Assembly: GCF_001545115.1 (NCBI RefSeq) | Contig: NZ_FCNU01000028.1 | Span: 1 to 64,000, forward strand | Direction: 5' to 3' | Source of the DNA: Candidatus Protochlamydia phocaeensis | GTDB taxonomy: Bacteria; Chlamydiota; Chlamydiia; Chlamydiales; Parachlamydiaceae | DNA length: 64,000 nt | Part shown: piece by piece, positions 35,164 to 44,080 of the stretch | Position numbering within the stretch: the stretch's first letter is position 1 | Layout of the letters: each line of letters starts with the position of its first letter | Translations under genes and position numbers: made by a program | Notes under the pieces: generated by a model | What the model was told of the DNA's origin: nothing | Seen by the model: only the letters and a program-made list of their open reading frames with translations | Database searches by the model: none

Positions 35164-36216
35164 TTAAGGTAAAGCTAAAACATGCTGGGCGATCTCGTAG
35201 GCTTTCGGCTGGTCGGGCTTTTGCGCATCTAAGATGACCATCCCTTCTTTGCCAAAATTTTTCAGCGTCTTGGCTGCTTGCAGGCGGACAGACCAAACAG
35301 GATCATTGAGCAAGGTGCCGATTTTTGGAGCGGCTTGAATGACATATAATTTCTCTAAGCCATTAATCGAACTTTCCCGAATTTTAAAGTCCGAGTCTTC
35401 TAAATGGACGATTAATAGTCGGATTGATTCGCTGCTGGGAATATTTCCTAAGGCTTCAATCGCTTTTAAGCGGCAATTTCTATGAAGAGAGTTCACATAC
35501 CTGGAAACGATTGAAAAAAGGTTGCTCGAATAGCGGGTAGCTAAGATGTCTAAGCAAATGGCTGTAATGGCAGGATCCGGTTCAGAAGCCAATAACGCTT
35601 CAATCCAAGTGAACTTTTCCTGATCGGCCTGAATAAGCGCATCCCGATAGGGAAATTGTGAGAGTTCGGGCTCTCGGCTCATTTGCTTTATCACTTCTTC
35701 GAAAAGCTGCCTATAAGGCGTTTTCGTAATGCAAACGGCGATAGGGATTCGGACTAAATATCTTTTATCCTGCAATAATTTAGCCAAGATTTGTTCGCGG
35801 GCTTTTTGTGGGCAAAGAAGGTAGCAGCGGGCCGCAAGTTGGCGCTTATACCAGTATGAACTGGCCGCATAGCGTTCAGCCCTCTGCAGCAAATAAGTGC
35901 TAATGACATGCTCTTTGACTTCATGCCAGCGAGGATCGCTAAACCGCTGATCAAATTCTTCCATGACCTCGATTAAATTTCTAAATTGATTCAAATGAGA
36001 AGGAAGGGTGATGTCTCTGACAGGGTATTTATTAAAAATAGCCGCTTCAAAAAGCAGGGTGAGTTCGTTTTGGATTTGCTTTCTGCGATTGGCGCTCCAT
36101 TGGTTGTAAAATTTGACCAAAATAATCGTGCAAATGCAAAGTAGAATGAGAATGAGTTCAATGAATAGAACTTTGTAAGCGATGTGATAAAGCAAATATC
36201 TGAGAAGAGCGTCCAT
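35164..36216 (-). CDS. Membrane-anchored HEAT-repeat protein
   Basis: 350 residues. One N-terminal membrane helix (about 16-38), then a helical segment. The C-terminal half is built of HEAT/PBS-lyase-like repeats (LYVIQAAPKIGTLLNDPVWSVRLQAAKTLKNFG; NCRLKAIEALGNIPSSESIRLLIVHLEDSDFKIRESSINGLEKL). It acts as a protein-binding scaffold, likely facing the cytosol. It is encoded convergently to the GT2 synthase and divergently from the GH18 gene, inside the proposed exopolysaccharide locus; a link to that pathway is inference from position only. Confidence 0.75.
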   Translation of the reverse strand: MDALLRYLLYHIAYKVLFIELILILLCICTIILVKFYNQWSANRRKQIQNELTLLFEAAIFNKYPVRDITLPSHLNQFRNLIEVMEEFDQRFSDPRWHEVKEHVISTYLLQRAERYAASSYWYKRQLAARCYLLCPQKAREQILAKLLQDKRYLVRIPIAVCITKTPYRQLFEEVIKQMSREPELSQFPYRDALIQADQEKFTWIEALLASEPDPAITAICLDILATRYSSNLFSIVSRYVNSLHRNCRLKAIEALGNIPSSESIRLLIVHLEDSDFKIRESSINGLEKLYVIQAAPKIGTLLNDPVWSVRLQAAKTLKNFGKEGMVILDAQKPDQPKAYEIAQHVLALP

Positions 36217-36322
36217 TTTTATCTTGGGTATAGCTTGACTAAACTTAATATATCATTATTTTTGCTAAATTTGTTTATTTGTTGTAAATGTTAAATTTTA
36301 AACCATTAAGATTCTTGGCCGC

Positions 36323-37642
36323 ATGTTCAGTCTTTTGCGATGCTGTTTGTTCCCTTTCCTTTTTCTCGCTTTGATTAGCCTATTCTTTACTGTGGGTCTA
36401 TCCGCTTCCACGGCTATTATAGCCGCCTATTATGCCAATGACTCGCACTCTCGCCCACCCATTGGCAATAGGCCTCCTTTTACTGTAGATAGGATAGACC
36501 CTTCCCTTTTAACCGATTTATATGTGGCCTTTGCCGCTATTGGCTATGTGTCCGCATCGATTGAGCCAGACCATCCGCGTTTGACAGGCGATTTTACCCT
36601 GCAGCCAACGATGAAAGAAGATAAAGATCATCTTTATCCCCAATTGGTAGATTTAAAAAAACGGTCTAAAAAGCCTTTGCGTCTTTTTCTTTCCATTGGT
36701 GGATGGAATTTCAATAATCCCGAACATAGCGAAGGAAAAACGACCTATCGCCTTTTCAGCCAGATGGTATCAACGGCAGAAAACAGAAAACAATTTATCA
36801 CGTCAGCCATTGACTTTGCCCATCGCTATGGATTCGATGGAATTGATATAGATTGGGAATATCCAGGAGATCCTGCTAGAGGAGGATCCGAACGTGATTT
36901 TAACAACTTTCCCGTCTTCCTTAAAGAGTGCTCAGCCGCTTTTTCACAGGCCAATCCGCCCTTATTGCTTTCTTTTACAGCTCCTGCTTTTATTCCTTTT
37001 CGCTTGCAAGCTCACTTTCAGGCTGATCCGAGCCGCTTCTATAAATGGCTTGCCGACTGCGCCCAGTTTGTCGACCGCATCAATATAATGGCTTATGATT
37101 ACCATGGTCCTTTTGATGTGCCCAGAATAACGGGAGTCAATGCGCCTTTAAATCAAGATACAGATAGAGCCAGTCCCTTATACATTGCCAAAACCTTGCA
37201 GAATTATTTGGATAATGGGGTGCCTGCCCAAAAAATGGTTTTGGGATTGCCGCTTTTCGGCCATATTTATGCTGGAGTATCCGTTTTGCAGCCCGGAAAT
37301 ACGGGCCCTGGGAAACCTTTTGAAACAGGCGGAGCGCCGGGACCGGCGACAAGGGAAAAGGGAATGCTGGCTTATTATGAAATTGCTGATAAGATGGCTC
37401 AAAAACAGCTCAGCTTTGGCTCCGATCCCGTCACGAGTACTGTCTACGGCTATAACTTTCACTCTCAGGAATGGGCGAGCTTTGATAATCCTGACACGAT
37501 TAAGCTCAAAGCCATGTTGGCTTTAACTTTTAAACTTAAAGGCGTCTTTTTTTGGTCTATCGATCTGGACGAATATCAATGGGAGCCTAAATTTCCCAAT
37601 ATCCGCAGCGCTAGGCAGGTCTTTAGCGAGTCGCGTGAGTAA
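36323..37642 (+). CDS. Exported GH18 chitinase-like glycoside hydrolase
   Basis: 439 residues with a signal peptide (1-29). The GH18 barrel shows the strand motif LFLSIGGWNFN (121-131) and the catalytic FDGIDIDWEYP (171-181) with Asp172, Asp175, Asp177 and the acid Glu179. IMAYDYHGPFD, the Gly-rich strand MVLGLPLFGHIY, and the final Trp strand GVFFWSIDLDEYQWEP complete the fold. All catalytic residues are intact. It hydrolyses beta-1,4-GlcNAc polymers such as chitin. Its place near a TPR exporter and GT2 synthase suggests polymer trimming or release, analogous to the hydrolase half of PgaB; an alternative is attack on host or cyst-wall chitin-like glycans. Confidence 0.9.
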   Translation: MFSLLRCCLFPFLFLALISLFFTVGLSASTAIIAAYYANDSHSRPPIGNRPPFTVDRIDPSLLTDLYVAFAAIGYVSASIEPDHPRLTGDFTLQPTMKEDKDHLYPQLVDLKKRSKKPLRLFLSIGGWNFNNPEHSEGKTTYRLFSQMVSTAENRKQFITSAIDFAHRYGFDGIDIDWEYPGDPARGGSERDFNNFPVFLKECSAAFSQANPPLLLSFTAPAFIPFRLQAHFQADPSRFYKWLADCAQFVDRINIMAYDYHGPFDVPRITGVNAPLNQDTDRASPLYIAKTLQNYLDNGVPAQKMVLGLPLFGHIYAGVSVLQPGNTGPGKPFETGGAPGPATREKGMLAYYEIADKMAQKQLSFGSDPVTSTVYGYNFHSQEWASFDNPDTIKLKAMLALTFKLKGVFFWSIDLDEYQWEPKFPNIRSARQVFSESRE

Positions 37643-37776
37643 TGTAGAGGATATCTCTATTGTGCCTCCGCGCCTGATTTGATAGTGATTTTGAGTTTTT
37701 CCATGGCTTCGGTACATTTTACGGTTTATTCTACTGACCATATTTTGAAGCGGTTTATAAATTAGTTCAGCATTTT

Positions 37777-40188
37777 TCAACGAGAGTAAATGTCTTTTAG
37801 AGCCTTTTGCATAAAAATAGAAATATTGAATGGCTTTACGATGTATTCGCGAATTCCTTTTCTGATCCCTTCGCTGATGTCTTTATCGGCTGAGAAGACA
37901 GTTAAAATATAGAACGGTACATCAACGCGGAAGCGGGCGCGAATTTTCATGTATAGTTCCATGCCATCCATGTCGGGAAGCCTGCGTTCGGCGATAATCA
38001 AAGAAGGAAGGTGTTGCTCACTATAATTAAAGATGTCTTTTAAGGCCGTTTCTCCTTCCGTATATTCTTTAACGAGGACATCATGAGACTCGAATGCCTG
38101 CTTCAAAATGCGTAAAAGCTCTTTATCGGGGTCAACAATAATCACTTCTTTCTTGCTCTTCATTTCAGCCCGGGCGTGCCAATCGACCATCTTGATATGA
38201 GAAGATTCTATCGAACGTGCCTCTTCTAAGCTATTTTCCGCTTCTTGAAGAAGCTGCTGAGCGTTTTCAAAATCCCTGGAAATGGGAGTAATGCTGCAAT
38301 CGAAGGCCAGCTGAGATTGGGTTTCCTTCTGCACGAAATGGGAAAGCAGCGTGTAGATCTTTTTTTCCACTTCATCTAAGCGAACGTTTGTGACCAGAAT
38401 GGCAAATTTCGAAGCATTATAGGAAAAGCAGCTCATTGTGTAGTCCATTTCCCATTGCAATTGGTTGCCAATGGAGACTAAGACCTCCTTGGCAGTCATA
38501 TGGCCTTTCCGTTTAATCCAATCGGCAAAGTTATGGATTTCAAATAAGATCAAATAAGACTCCTGCTTTTTGGGATAAGTAAGCCATTCATGCAGCTTTT
38601 CTATTAGCGCTTTGCGATGAAGCAGGCCGGTATAATCATGGGGATCGGGCAGATTATGCATAGAAATCTGCCCCTCGATTAGGTTGAGAATGCGGTTTTG
38701 CAAGACTTTCTTGTCTATGGGCTTATATAAAATATCGTTTGCCTTCGAGGAGTAGGCCTTCAACTGGGTATTTGTCGCTTCGCTGCTTGTCACAATGATA
38801 ATGATCAAATTTCTAAAGGAAACATCTTGACGGATGGCCTGCAATAAACTTAATCCGTCGTAGCGCGGCAAATTGACATCCAAAAGCAGGATATTCGGCC
38901 TATACTGCTCAAGCATTTGAAATAAATTCTCAGGGTCATAAATGGCACGGACATTAATTCCTGTTTCGGACAGCACGGCAACGACAAAATTGCAGAAATC
39001 CACATCGTCATCGAGAATTAATACTTTGATGTCGCTTAAGGCCTTAATTTCCAAGGCATCTCGGATGGATTTAAGAAGAAGATAAGCGGAGACGGGTTTT
39101 AGAAAAATGTAATTCACCCCCTTTTGCATGGCTTCCATCCTAATATCGATATCATCCTTTTCGAGAAGGAGAGCGAATAGCGGAGGAGAGGGTTTAGGCT
39201 TATCGGATAAAGACTGGATAATGTCAAAGCCATTAATAGGGGAATACTGAAACTTTTGAGCGACAATGACCGCGTTGGGATTAAAACTTTCCAAGCCTAG
39301 CTTCTCAATGGCTTTTTGTGGATCGCTTTCAAAATAAAGCTCTATTGGAAATTGCTCTTTCACTCGCGTTAGAAGGTCTAAAAAGCCCTTGTCATCATCG
39401 ACAATGAACAAAAGGGGACGCGGATTCTCCGTATAGGTAAGAATAGCTTCTGGATTCTTAATGGAATCGGTTTGAAAGCAGAATTTTATTTTTTGAAGGA
39501 ATTCATTAAAAGATAGCAGCCAATTTTGATCTTTAAAATCATTCGATTCAATTCGATTTCTAATTTCCTCATCTTTTTTTTTGCACAAGATGCTGACGGA
39601 ATCATATCCGAAAGAGCCTGCACTGCCGCTCATTTTGTGGATTTCGGAATGCAGTTCGTTAAGCTGCGGTAAGTTGGGATCTTTTTGAACCGCTTTAATT
39701 AAATTAGTTAGAATTTCAATTTTTTGGAAAATACTGGAATCATATTCTTTTTGAAGGGCAAGCAGCCTGTTTTCGTGGTTTCCTGCCGGAGAGGAAACAT
39801 GGCGCCGCCGCAAATCTTGAAAGAAATGCTCGATCTGCTGGGGAAAAATAGGCTTTTGCAGAATAAAGTCAATATTCTCGCGCTCTTTAAATCCCATCAA
39901 ATTGGGAGAAGAATAATCTTCCGCTACGATGCCGATAGTGAATAGATTTTTATTGTTTTCCCGAATGGCATTAATCAAATTGGTGATTACTTCTTGCGAT
40001 ACGCTCAAGTCAATTAAATACACATCATATATATTGGAGGCGATTTTTTTAAACGCGTCTTCAATAGACTGGCAACTGTCAAAGGAAAGATTAATAGAAT
40101 CCGATGCATTTAATAAATAAGCTAAAAAGTTTGAATCAATGCTAATGCAAAGAAAACGAAGAGATACGATAGAATCACTCTTTTTCAT
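37777..40188 (-). CDS. Multi-receiver signalling scaffold with HPt and degenerate GGDEF-like domain
   Basis: 803 residues, soluble. Order: receiver 1 (about 8-130, Asp60 in LIDLS); HPt (140-245, His184 in EIHKMSGSAGSFG); receiver 2 (258-390, acidic DDD 264-266, but Ala/Gln where the phospho-Asp should be, near 310); receiver 3 (388-505, canonical, Asp437 in LLLDVNLPRYDG); GGDEF-like fold about 530-670, with SYNASKF where GGDEF would stand, so no cyclase activity is expected; receiver 4 (about 680-803, Glu-Arg in place of the Asp, IIAERRLPDMDG). Only receivers 1 and 3 look phosphorylatable. It probably integrates phosphorelay input from kinases such as that at 25637. Divergence of the GGDEF part makes c-di-GMP synthesis unlikely. 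Confidence 0.8.
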   Translation of the reverse strand: MKKSDSIVSLRFLCISIDSNFLAYLLNASDSINLSFDSCQSIEDAFKKIASNIYDVYLIDLSVSQEVITNLINAIRENNKNLFTIGIVAEDYSSPNLMGFKERENIDFILQKPIFPQQIEHFFQDLRRRHVSSPAGNHENRLLALQKEYDSSIFQKIEILTNLIKAVQKDPNLPQLNELHSEIHKMSGSAGSFGYDSVSILCKKKDEEIRNRIESNDFKDQNWLLSFNEFLQKIKFCFQTDSIKNPEAILTYTENPRPLLFIVDDDKGFLDLLTRVKEQFPIELYFESDPQKAIEKLGLESFNPNAVIVAQKFQYSPINGFDIIQSLSDKPKPSPPLFALLLEKDDIDIRMEAMQKGVNYIFLKPVSAYLLLKSIRDALEIKALSDIKVLILDDDVDFCNFVVAVLSETGINVRAIYDPENLFQMLEQYRPNILLLDVNLPRYDGLSLLQAIRQDVSFRNLIIIIVTSSEATNTQLKAYSSKANDILYKPIDKKVLQNRILNLIEGQISMHNLPDPHDYTGLLHRKALIEKLHEWLTYPKKQESYLILFEIHNFADWIKRKGHMTAKEVLVSIGNQLQWEMDYTMSCFSYNASKFAILVTNVRLDEVEKKIYTLLSHFVQKETQSQLAFDCSITPISRDFENAQQLLQEAENSLEEARSIESSHIKMVDWHARAEMKSKKEVIIVDPDKELLRILKQAFESHDVLVKEYTEGETALKDIFNYSEQHLPSLIIAERRLPDMDGMELYMKIRARFRVDVPFYILTVFSADKDISEGIRKGIREYIVKPFNISIFMQKALKDIYSR

Positions 40189-40356
40189 GCCGGTCGTGTT
40201 TTGTTGTGAAATGTTTAAAGAATCTATTCGATATATAGCACGGTTAAGAAAAAAGTGTCATTAGATTTAAAATTTTAAATAAATGATCGGGCTTTTTCTT
40301 TGGACTGCATAAATGCTCTTTATGGCGAGGAGGCGTATAGAGATGCTTTAGAAGAG

Positions 40357-41346
40357 CTAGGGAGAGTAGTTGGATGATTCTAAAGAAGCTCTCCACGCAT
40401 GTTCGATCATTTGTTCTAATGAATAGCGCGGATGCCAATTGAGCTCACTCATGGCTTTAGCGGGGTCTGCTAATAAAACAGCAGGATCGCCCGGGCGCCG
40501 GGCGCCTTCAACAGTATTGACTTTTTTTTCCAAGACTTTTTCCACTGTTTGAATCACTTCTCTTACACTGAAGCCCTTTCCGTTTCCCAAATTATAAAAA
40601 TTGGAGGGCATTCCGGTCAAAATTTGCTCCAACGCTTTTATATGCGCCTCTCCTAAATCTTCGATATGAATGTAGTCCCGAATGCAGGTCCCGTCTGGAG
40701 TGGGATAATCCGTCCCAAAAATAGTCACTTGCCCTGCCGCTTTTTTCAAACTTTGCAAGATGAGCGGAATGAGATTGGAGGCTTTAGGTTGATAATTTTT
40801 AATTTCCCCCTCCGGATCCCCGCCAGCCGCATTAAAGTAGCGCAGGCAGCAGAATTTTAGGCCATAGGCGGTATCGAAATCTTGCAAAATTTTTTCCACC
40901 ATCCATTTGCTTTCTCCATAAGGATTAATGGGATGGCAAGGCTGATCTTCTTTAATGAGGGGAACATTCGGTTGGCCAAAAATAGCGGCGGTAGAAGAGA
41001 AAATAAAGGATTTGATGCCGTGACGGAGCATGGCACCTAAAAGCGCCAATGTATTGGAAACATTATTGGTGTAGTATAGCCAAGGATCTTGAACAGACTC
41101 TCCCACATTGATGAAGGCGGCAAAATGCATGACTGCATCGATTGAATAGTCGGCAAAAAGCTTATCCAAAAACGCTGCATCGCCTATATCGCCTTGGACA
41201 AACGTTCCATAACAAACTGTTTTTGCATTGCCCCGTGAAAGATTGTCTAAGACGATTGTTTGGTATCCGGCCCGATGCAGCATTTTGTTGACATGGGATC
41301 CGATGAAACCAGCTCCTCCAGCAATAAGAATGGTAGGCTTATGCAT
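40357..41346 (-). CDS. galE: UDP-glucose 4-epimerase
   Basis: 329 residues, extended SDR family. NAD-binding GGAGFIGSHVNKML at 9-22; FSSTAAIFGQP; catalytic YGESK (Tyr-x-x-x-Lys); substrate region YNLGNGKGFSVREVI; and RRPGDPAVLLADP. It interconverts UDP-Glc/UDP-Gal and possibly the GlcNAc forms. It sits in the same region as the GT2, GT and GH18 genes, so it may supply a sugar for envelope or exopolysaccharide synthesis. A 5' motif shared with the TPR exporter leader lies 25-46 bases upstream. Confidence 0.92.
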   Translation of the reverse strand: MHKPTILIAGGAGFIGSHVNKMLHRAGYQTIVLDNLSRGNAKTVCYGTFVQGDIGDAAFLDKLFADYSIDAVMHFAAFINVGESVQDPWLYYTNNVSNTLALLGAMLRHGIKSFIFSSTAAIFGQPNVPLIKEDQPCHPINPYGESKWMVEKILQDFDTAYGLKFCCLRYFNAAGGDPEGEIKNYQPKASNLIPLILQSLKKAAGQVTIFGTDYPTPDGTCIRDYIHIEDLGEAHIKALEQILTGMPSNFYNLGNGKGFSVREVIQTVEKVLEKKVNTVEGARRPGDPAVLLADPAKAMSELNWHPRYSLEQMIEHAWRASLESSNYSP

Positions 41347-41370
41347 ATGTCCTTGGGATAATCTTGAATA

Positions 41371-41392
41371 TAGCCATTCGACGACAGTCTCT
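41371..41392 (-). promoter_or_regulatory. Motif shared with the TPR-exporter leader, upstream of galE
   Basis: On the minus strand AGAGACTGTCGTCGAAT then GGCTA. The plus strand at 27883 reads AGAGACTGTAGCCGAAT then TGCTA, 18-19 of 22 bases identical. A third partial copy is the opposite arm at 27961-27945. It lies just ahead of the galE start codon. Regulatory meaning is inferred from recurrence at two sugar-related genes. Confidence 0.4.
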
Positions 41393-41520
41393 AAATACTT
41401 AAAATGGCTAATAAATTAAGTTATACATGTGAGAATACACTCTAAGGAGATTCTGGTTTTTTGTCCATTCCTAGCACTATTGCTATGCATTGATGGGGCA
41501 GGGAAGCCTTGTTCAGCAAA

Positions 41521-41844
41521 TCAAAATTGGAGGGCTTCATCCAACGAGGAAAATGAAGGAAATAATTTTAATACGCCTGTCATTCTGAAAATTTTTGTGA
41601 CTTTAGCGTTTAATCCATAGAGATGCAGGCTGCCTTTATTTTCCAAGGCCTTATAAACTCCAATAAGGCCTCCTAGGCCTCCTGAATCGATCATTTCCAT
41701 ATCCGATAAATCCAATAAAAGCCGTTTATTGCCCGATTCAATCTCTTGAATAATCTGATTTTTTAAATCTTTTGAAACCCGAGAATCAAGAAAAGAAATT
41801 TGCGGTTTAATATATAAAACATCGCCTAAGAATTTTTTTTCCAT
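41521..41844 (-). CDS. STAS-domain protein (anti-sigma-factor antagonist type)
   Basis: 107 residues, a single STAS domain. The regulatory serine is Ser54 in MEMIDSGGLGGLIGVYKAL. Flanking strands GDVLYIKPQ and KRLLLDLSDM fit SpoIIAA/RsbV-type antagonists. Such proteins bind anti-sigma kinases when the Ser is unphosphorylated, controlling sigma factor release; chlamydiae have an RsbW/RsbV-like network. No partner kinase or phosphatase gene is adjacent here. TTTCTTTCC on the plus strand just beyond 41844 gives a purine-rich GGAAAGAAA ribosome binding site. Confidence 0.88.
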   Translation of the reverse strand: MEKKFLGDVLYIKPQISFLDSRVSKDLKNQIIQEIESGNKRLLLDLSDMEMIDSGGLGGLIGVYKALENKGSLHLYGLNAKVTKIFRMTGVLKLFPSFSSLDEALQF

Positions 41845-41975
41845 TTTTCTTTCCTTTATAAGAAGAGCGCCGTCAATTGGCTAAGGATCCTATTCGCCTT
41901 CTTTTCCCTAGAAGAAAATCACTTCGAATAGCCCATCTCTCATTGACGGCATGCTCTAGGATACTTTCGGCTTTT

Positions 41976-42050
41976 AATAACCTGAGTTTGGAGTTTTTTT
42001 GCCCTTTGGAGTGGCGTCGAAGAGCCAAAAAGCTCCAAACTCAGGTTAAT
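41976..42050. repeat. Dispersed inverted repeat, family 2
   Basis: The left arm AATAACCTGAGTTTGGAGTT (41976-41995) pairs with AGCTCCAAACTCAGGTTAAT (42031-42050), 18 of 20 bases. The centre has TTTTTTTGCCCTTTGGAGTG. It is nearly identical to the arms of 13093-13215. The rest of 41845-42275 also holds a degraded family 1 end at about 42190-42252 (CCCTAGGGAGAAAAT ... CTTTAATGCGTCCTCTTA). Confidence 0.7.
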
Positions 42051-42275
42051 AACGAGCAAGCGGACTTATCTTGCTTTTTGTATATTAATGAAAATCATTT
42101 TTACTGCAAGAATAGGAGTGGATTTGACATTTGTATAAGAGAATCGACGGTGAAAATTGGCAAGGCGGTCAGATGGCCCATTCTTTCCTATTGCCCCCTA
42201 GGGAGAAAATAACCTCTAATATCGATGATGAGCTTTAATGCGTCCTCTTAGACAAAAGGCAGAATGGGTGGATTG

Positions 42276-42860
42276 CTATTCTTTCCCTTCTGTTTCAGGC
42301 TCATCGACCTCTTTTTTCAGGCGGCGGCTTGCCTGAAATTGTTCAATAACTGGATTTTCTATTTCTTGCATTAAATCAAAAATCTTACAGTAAGTAGGAG
42401 GCAGCATATAGATGCGAAGGTCCAAATCTTTAGACTCTTGAATGACATATTGCAAGACTTTTTGATCCCAAATATCTGCATTTTCAAAAGAACAAGTAAT
42501 CCAGCGCTCAACCAATTCGAAAACTTTGGCGTTATTGGCAAAGTACAAGGTGCTGCTAATCAGTTCCTTATTTTTCCAGTAAAAGACTCCTAAATCGAAA
42601 TTGACGTGATCGAACAAGGCTGGGTATTGTTGGACGCGAGCATCGGCATCCAAATATAAAATATCTTTAGGATAATGGCGAATCAACATTTGCTTGATAA
42701 AATAAGGCTTATATTGCGTATTCGCCTGCCAGCTCCCTTGTGTAGGAATGCCGACAAGATCCATGGGTAGATCAAAATGTTCTAAGCTTGCCTTGAGATG
42801 CTGAATTTCTTCTTCATATCCCGTGTTTTCCGTGTAGTATGCCGTGGCAATATAAGCCAT
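42276..42860 (-). CDS. Small nucleotide-diphospho-sugar transferase-like protein
   Basis: 194 residues. MAYIATAYYTENTGYEEE opens a GT-A-like fold. KPYFIKQMLIRHYPKDILYLDADARV holds the DxD-type metal site Asp71-Ala-Asp73, and GVFYW then SSTLYFANNAKVFELVERW resemble the nucleotid-transferase (GT77-like) family. It is short for such enzymes and ends in a charged tail (LKKEVDEPETEGKE). Donor and acceptor are unknown. It ends the ftsY transcription unit, 6 bases after the ftsY stop, so it is co-transcribed. Confidence 0.65.
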   Translation of the reverse strand: MAYIATAYYTENTGYEEEIQHLKASLEHFDLPMDLVGIPTQGSWQANTQYKPYFIKQMLIRHYPKDILYLDADARVQQYPALFDHVNFDLGVFYWKNKELISSTLYFANNAKVFELVERWITCSFENADIWDQKVLQYVIQESKDLDLRIYMLPPTYCKIFDLMQEIENPVIEQFQASRRLKKEVDEPETEGKE

Positions 42861-42866
42861 TTGGAG

Positions 42867-43796
42867 TTACTCCAATAAATTTGAAACAAAAGATTGAGCA
42901 TCAAAAGGTTGGAGATCGTCTAAGTCTTCTCCTGTCCCAATAAATTTGACGGGAATGCCAAGTTCGCGCTGAATGGCGATGATGATTCCTCCTTTTGCCG
43001 TTCCGTCTAGCTTGGTGAGAATAAGTCCGCTAATGGGCGTAAATTTATGGAAATGCTTGGCTTGGTCAATCGCATTTTGTCCTGTCGTGGCATCTAAAAC
43101 GAGTAAAGTCTCATGAGGGCCACTGGTAGATGCTTTTTGGCAAGCGCGTTTAATCTTCTCCAATTCTTGCATTAAAGGCGTTTTGGTGTGCAGACGGCCT
43201 GCCGTATCAATCAAGACAATATCGCATTGGCGGGCTTTGGCAGCTTGGATGGCGTCAAAGGCAACTGCTGCAGGATCGCTTTTAGGAGCGCCCTTAACGA
43301 TATCGACTTGAATGCGATGGGCCCATGTTTCCAGCTGTTCGATCGCTGCAGCGCGAAACGTGTCGGCTGCTGCAACAAGAACCTTCTTGTCATTTTGATG
43401 GAAAAGGTTGGCCAGTTTGGCCACGGATGTCGTTTTGCCGTTTCCGTTGACTCCTACAATCAAAATAATTTGAGGCCGCTGAGATTCATTGACTTCTATT
43501 AATTGAGAGGGATATTGGCTGAGCAGGGAAGTCAAATGCGATCGCAGGGCATCTATATAGTCGGCTGTTTTAAGGGAGGGATTGGCTTTGTGCATCTCCC
43601 GTACTTTATTCGTCAATTCCATGGCTGTTTGAACGCCAAAGTCTGCTTCATAAAGCAATTGCTCAAGATTATCTAGAGTGCTTTCATCAATCGGCCCTTT
43701 AAAAAGAGACTGAAGTTTTTCACCTAAAAGAGAGCGGGCACGTGAAAGGGCTGATTTGACTTTTGCATAGCTAGTTTTAAAAAATTGGAATACCAT
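42867..43796 (-). CDS. ftsY: Signal recognition particle receptor FtsY
   Basis: 309 residues: four-helix N domain (1-90), then the GTPase G domain. P-loop GVNGNGKTTS (115-124), ADTFRAAAIEQLETWA, DTAGRLHTKTPLMQEL, LTKLDGTAKGGIII. It lacks the long acidic A domain of E. coli FtsY, as in chlamydiae. It docks ribosome-SRP complexes at the inner membrane for co-translational insertion. It is divergent from sucC, the same arrangement I recall for Chlamydia. Confidence 0.95.
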   Translation of the reverse strand: MVFQFFKTSYAKVKSALSRARSLLGEKLQSLFKGPIDESTLDNLEQLLYEADFGVQTAMELTNKVREMHKANPSLKTADYIDALRSHLTSLLSQYPSQLIEVNESQRPQIILIVGVNGNGKTTSVAKLANLFHQNDKKVLVAAADTFRAAAIEQLETWAHRIQVDIVKGAPKSDPAAVAFDAIQAAKARQCDIVLIDTAGRLHTKTPLMQELEKIKRACQKASTSGPHETLLVLDATTGQNAIDQAKHFHKFTPISGLILTKLDGTAKGGIIIAIQRELGIPVKFIGTGEDLDDLQPFDAQSFVSNLLE

Positions 43797-43995
43797 TGCG
43801 CTTGATTATCCTTGTCATCGTTAATTGATCAGCCGAAAGCTTTCATCTTCATTTGAGGATGTTCGCAACCATGATGGATTTGTGAATACCCTTGTTATAT
43901 AAAAATTTTGAGGTTTGCTCTTAAAAAAAGCTTAGCACATAAAAAGAAAAAAGGTGAAGATCTTATTCAGTCATATAGAAGGTTTTGGAAAGAGG

Positions 43996-44048
43996 CTTAA
44001 GAGGGGATATTAAAACCGCTAAGAGGGGTTTGATACGCCTCCTTAAAG
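43996..44048 (+). repeat. Short hairpin derivative of repeat family 1 in the sucC leader
   Basis: CTTAAGAGGGGATATTAAAA from 43996, then CCGCTAAGA, then GGGGTTTGATACGCCTCCTT to 44048. This is both outer ends of family 1 joined without the central part. The hairpin ends 32 bases before the sucC ATG. The rest of 43797-44080 shows no gene. Confidence 0.6.
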
Positions 44049-44080
44049 TTAATGATTCTATCAATTATCACAGGTTAGCC

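Noticed and set aside
37523-37780. 85-residue minus-strand frame
   Set aside because: Overlaps the conserved C-terminus of the GH18 gene on the other strand and has no protein-like features.
41429-41620. 63-residue plus-strand frame with a hydrophobic start
   Set aside because: Its second half is antisense to the STAS gene, which has clear domain support.
41877-42212. 111-residue plus-strand frame
   Set aside because: It runs through repeat family 2 and shares the NLSLEFF peptide with the frame at 12897-13241 only because both cross a repeat. No ribosome binding site or family.
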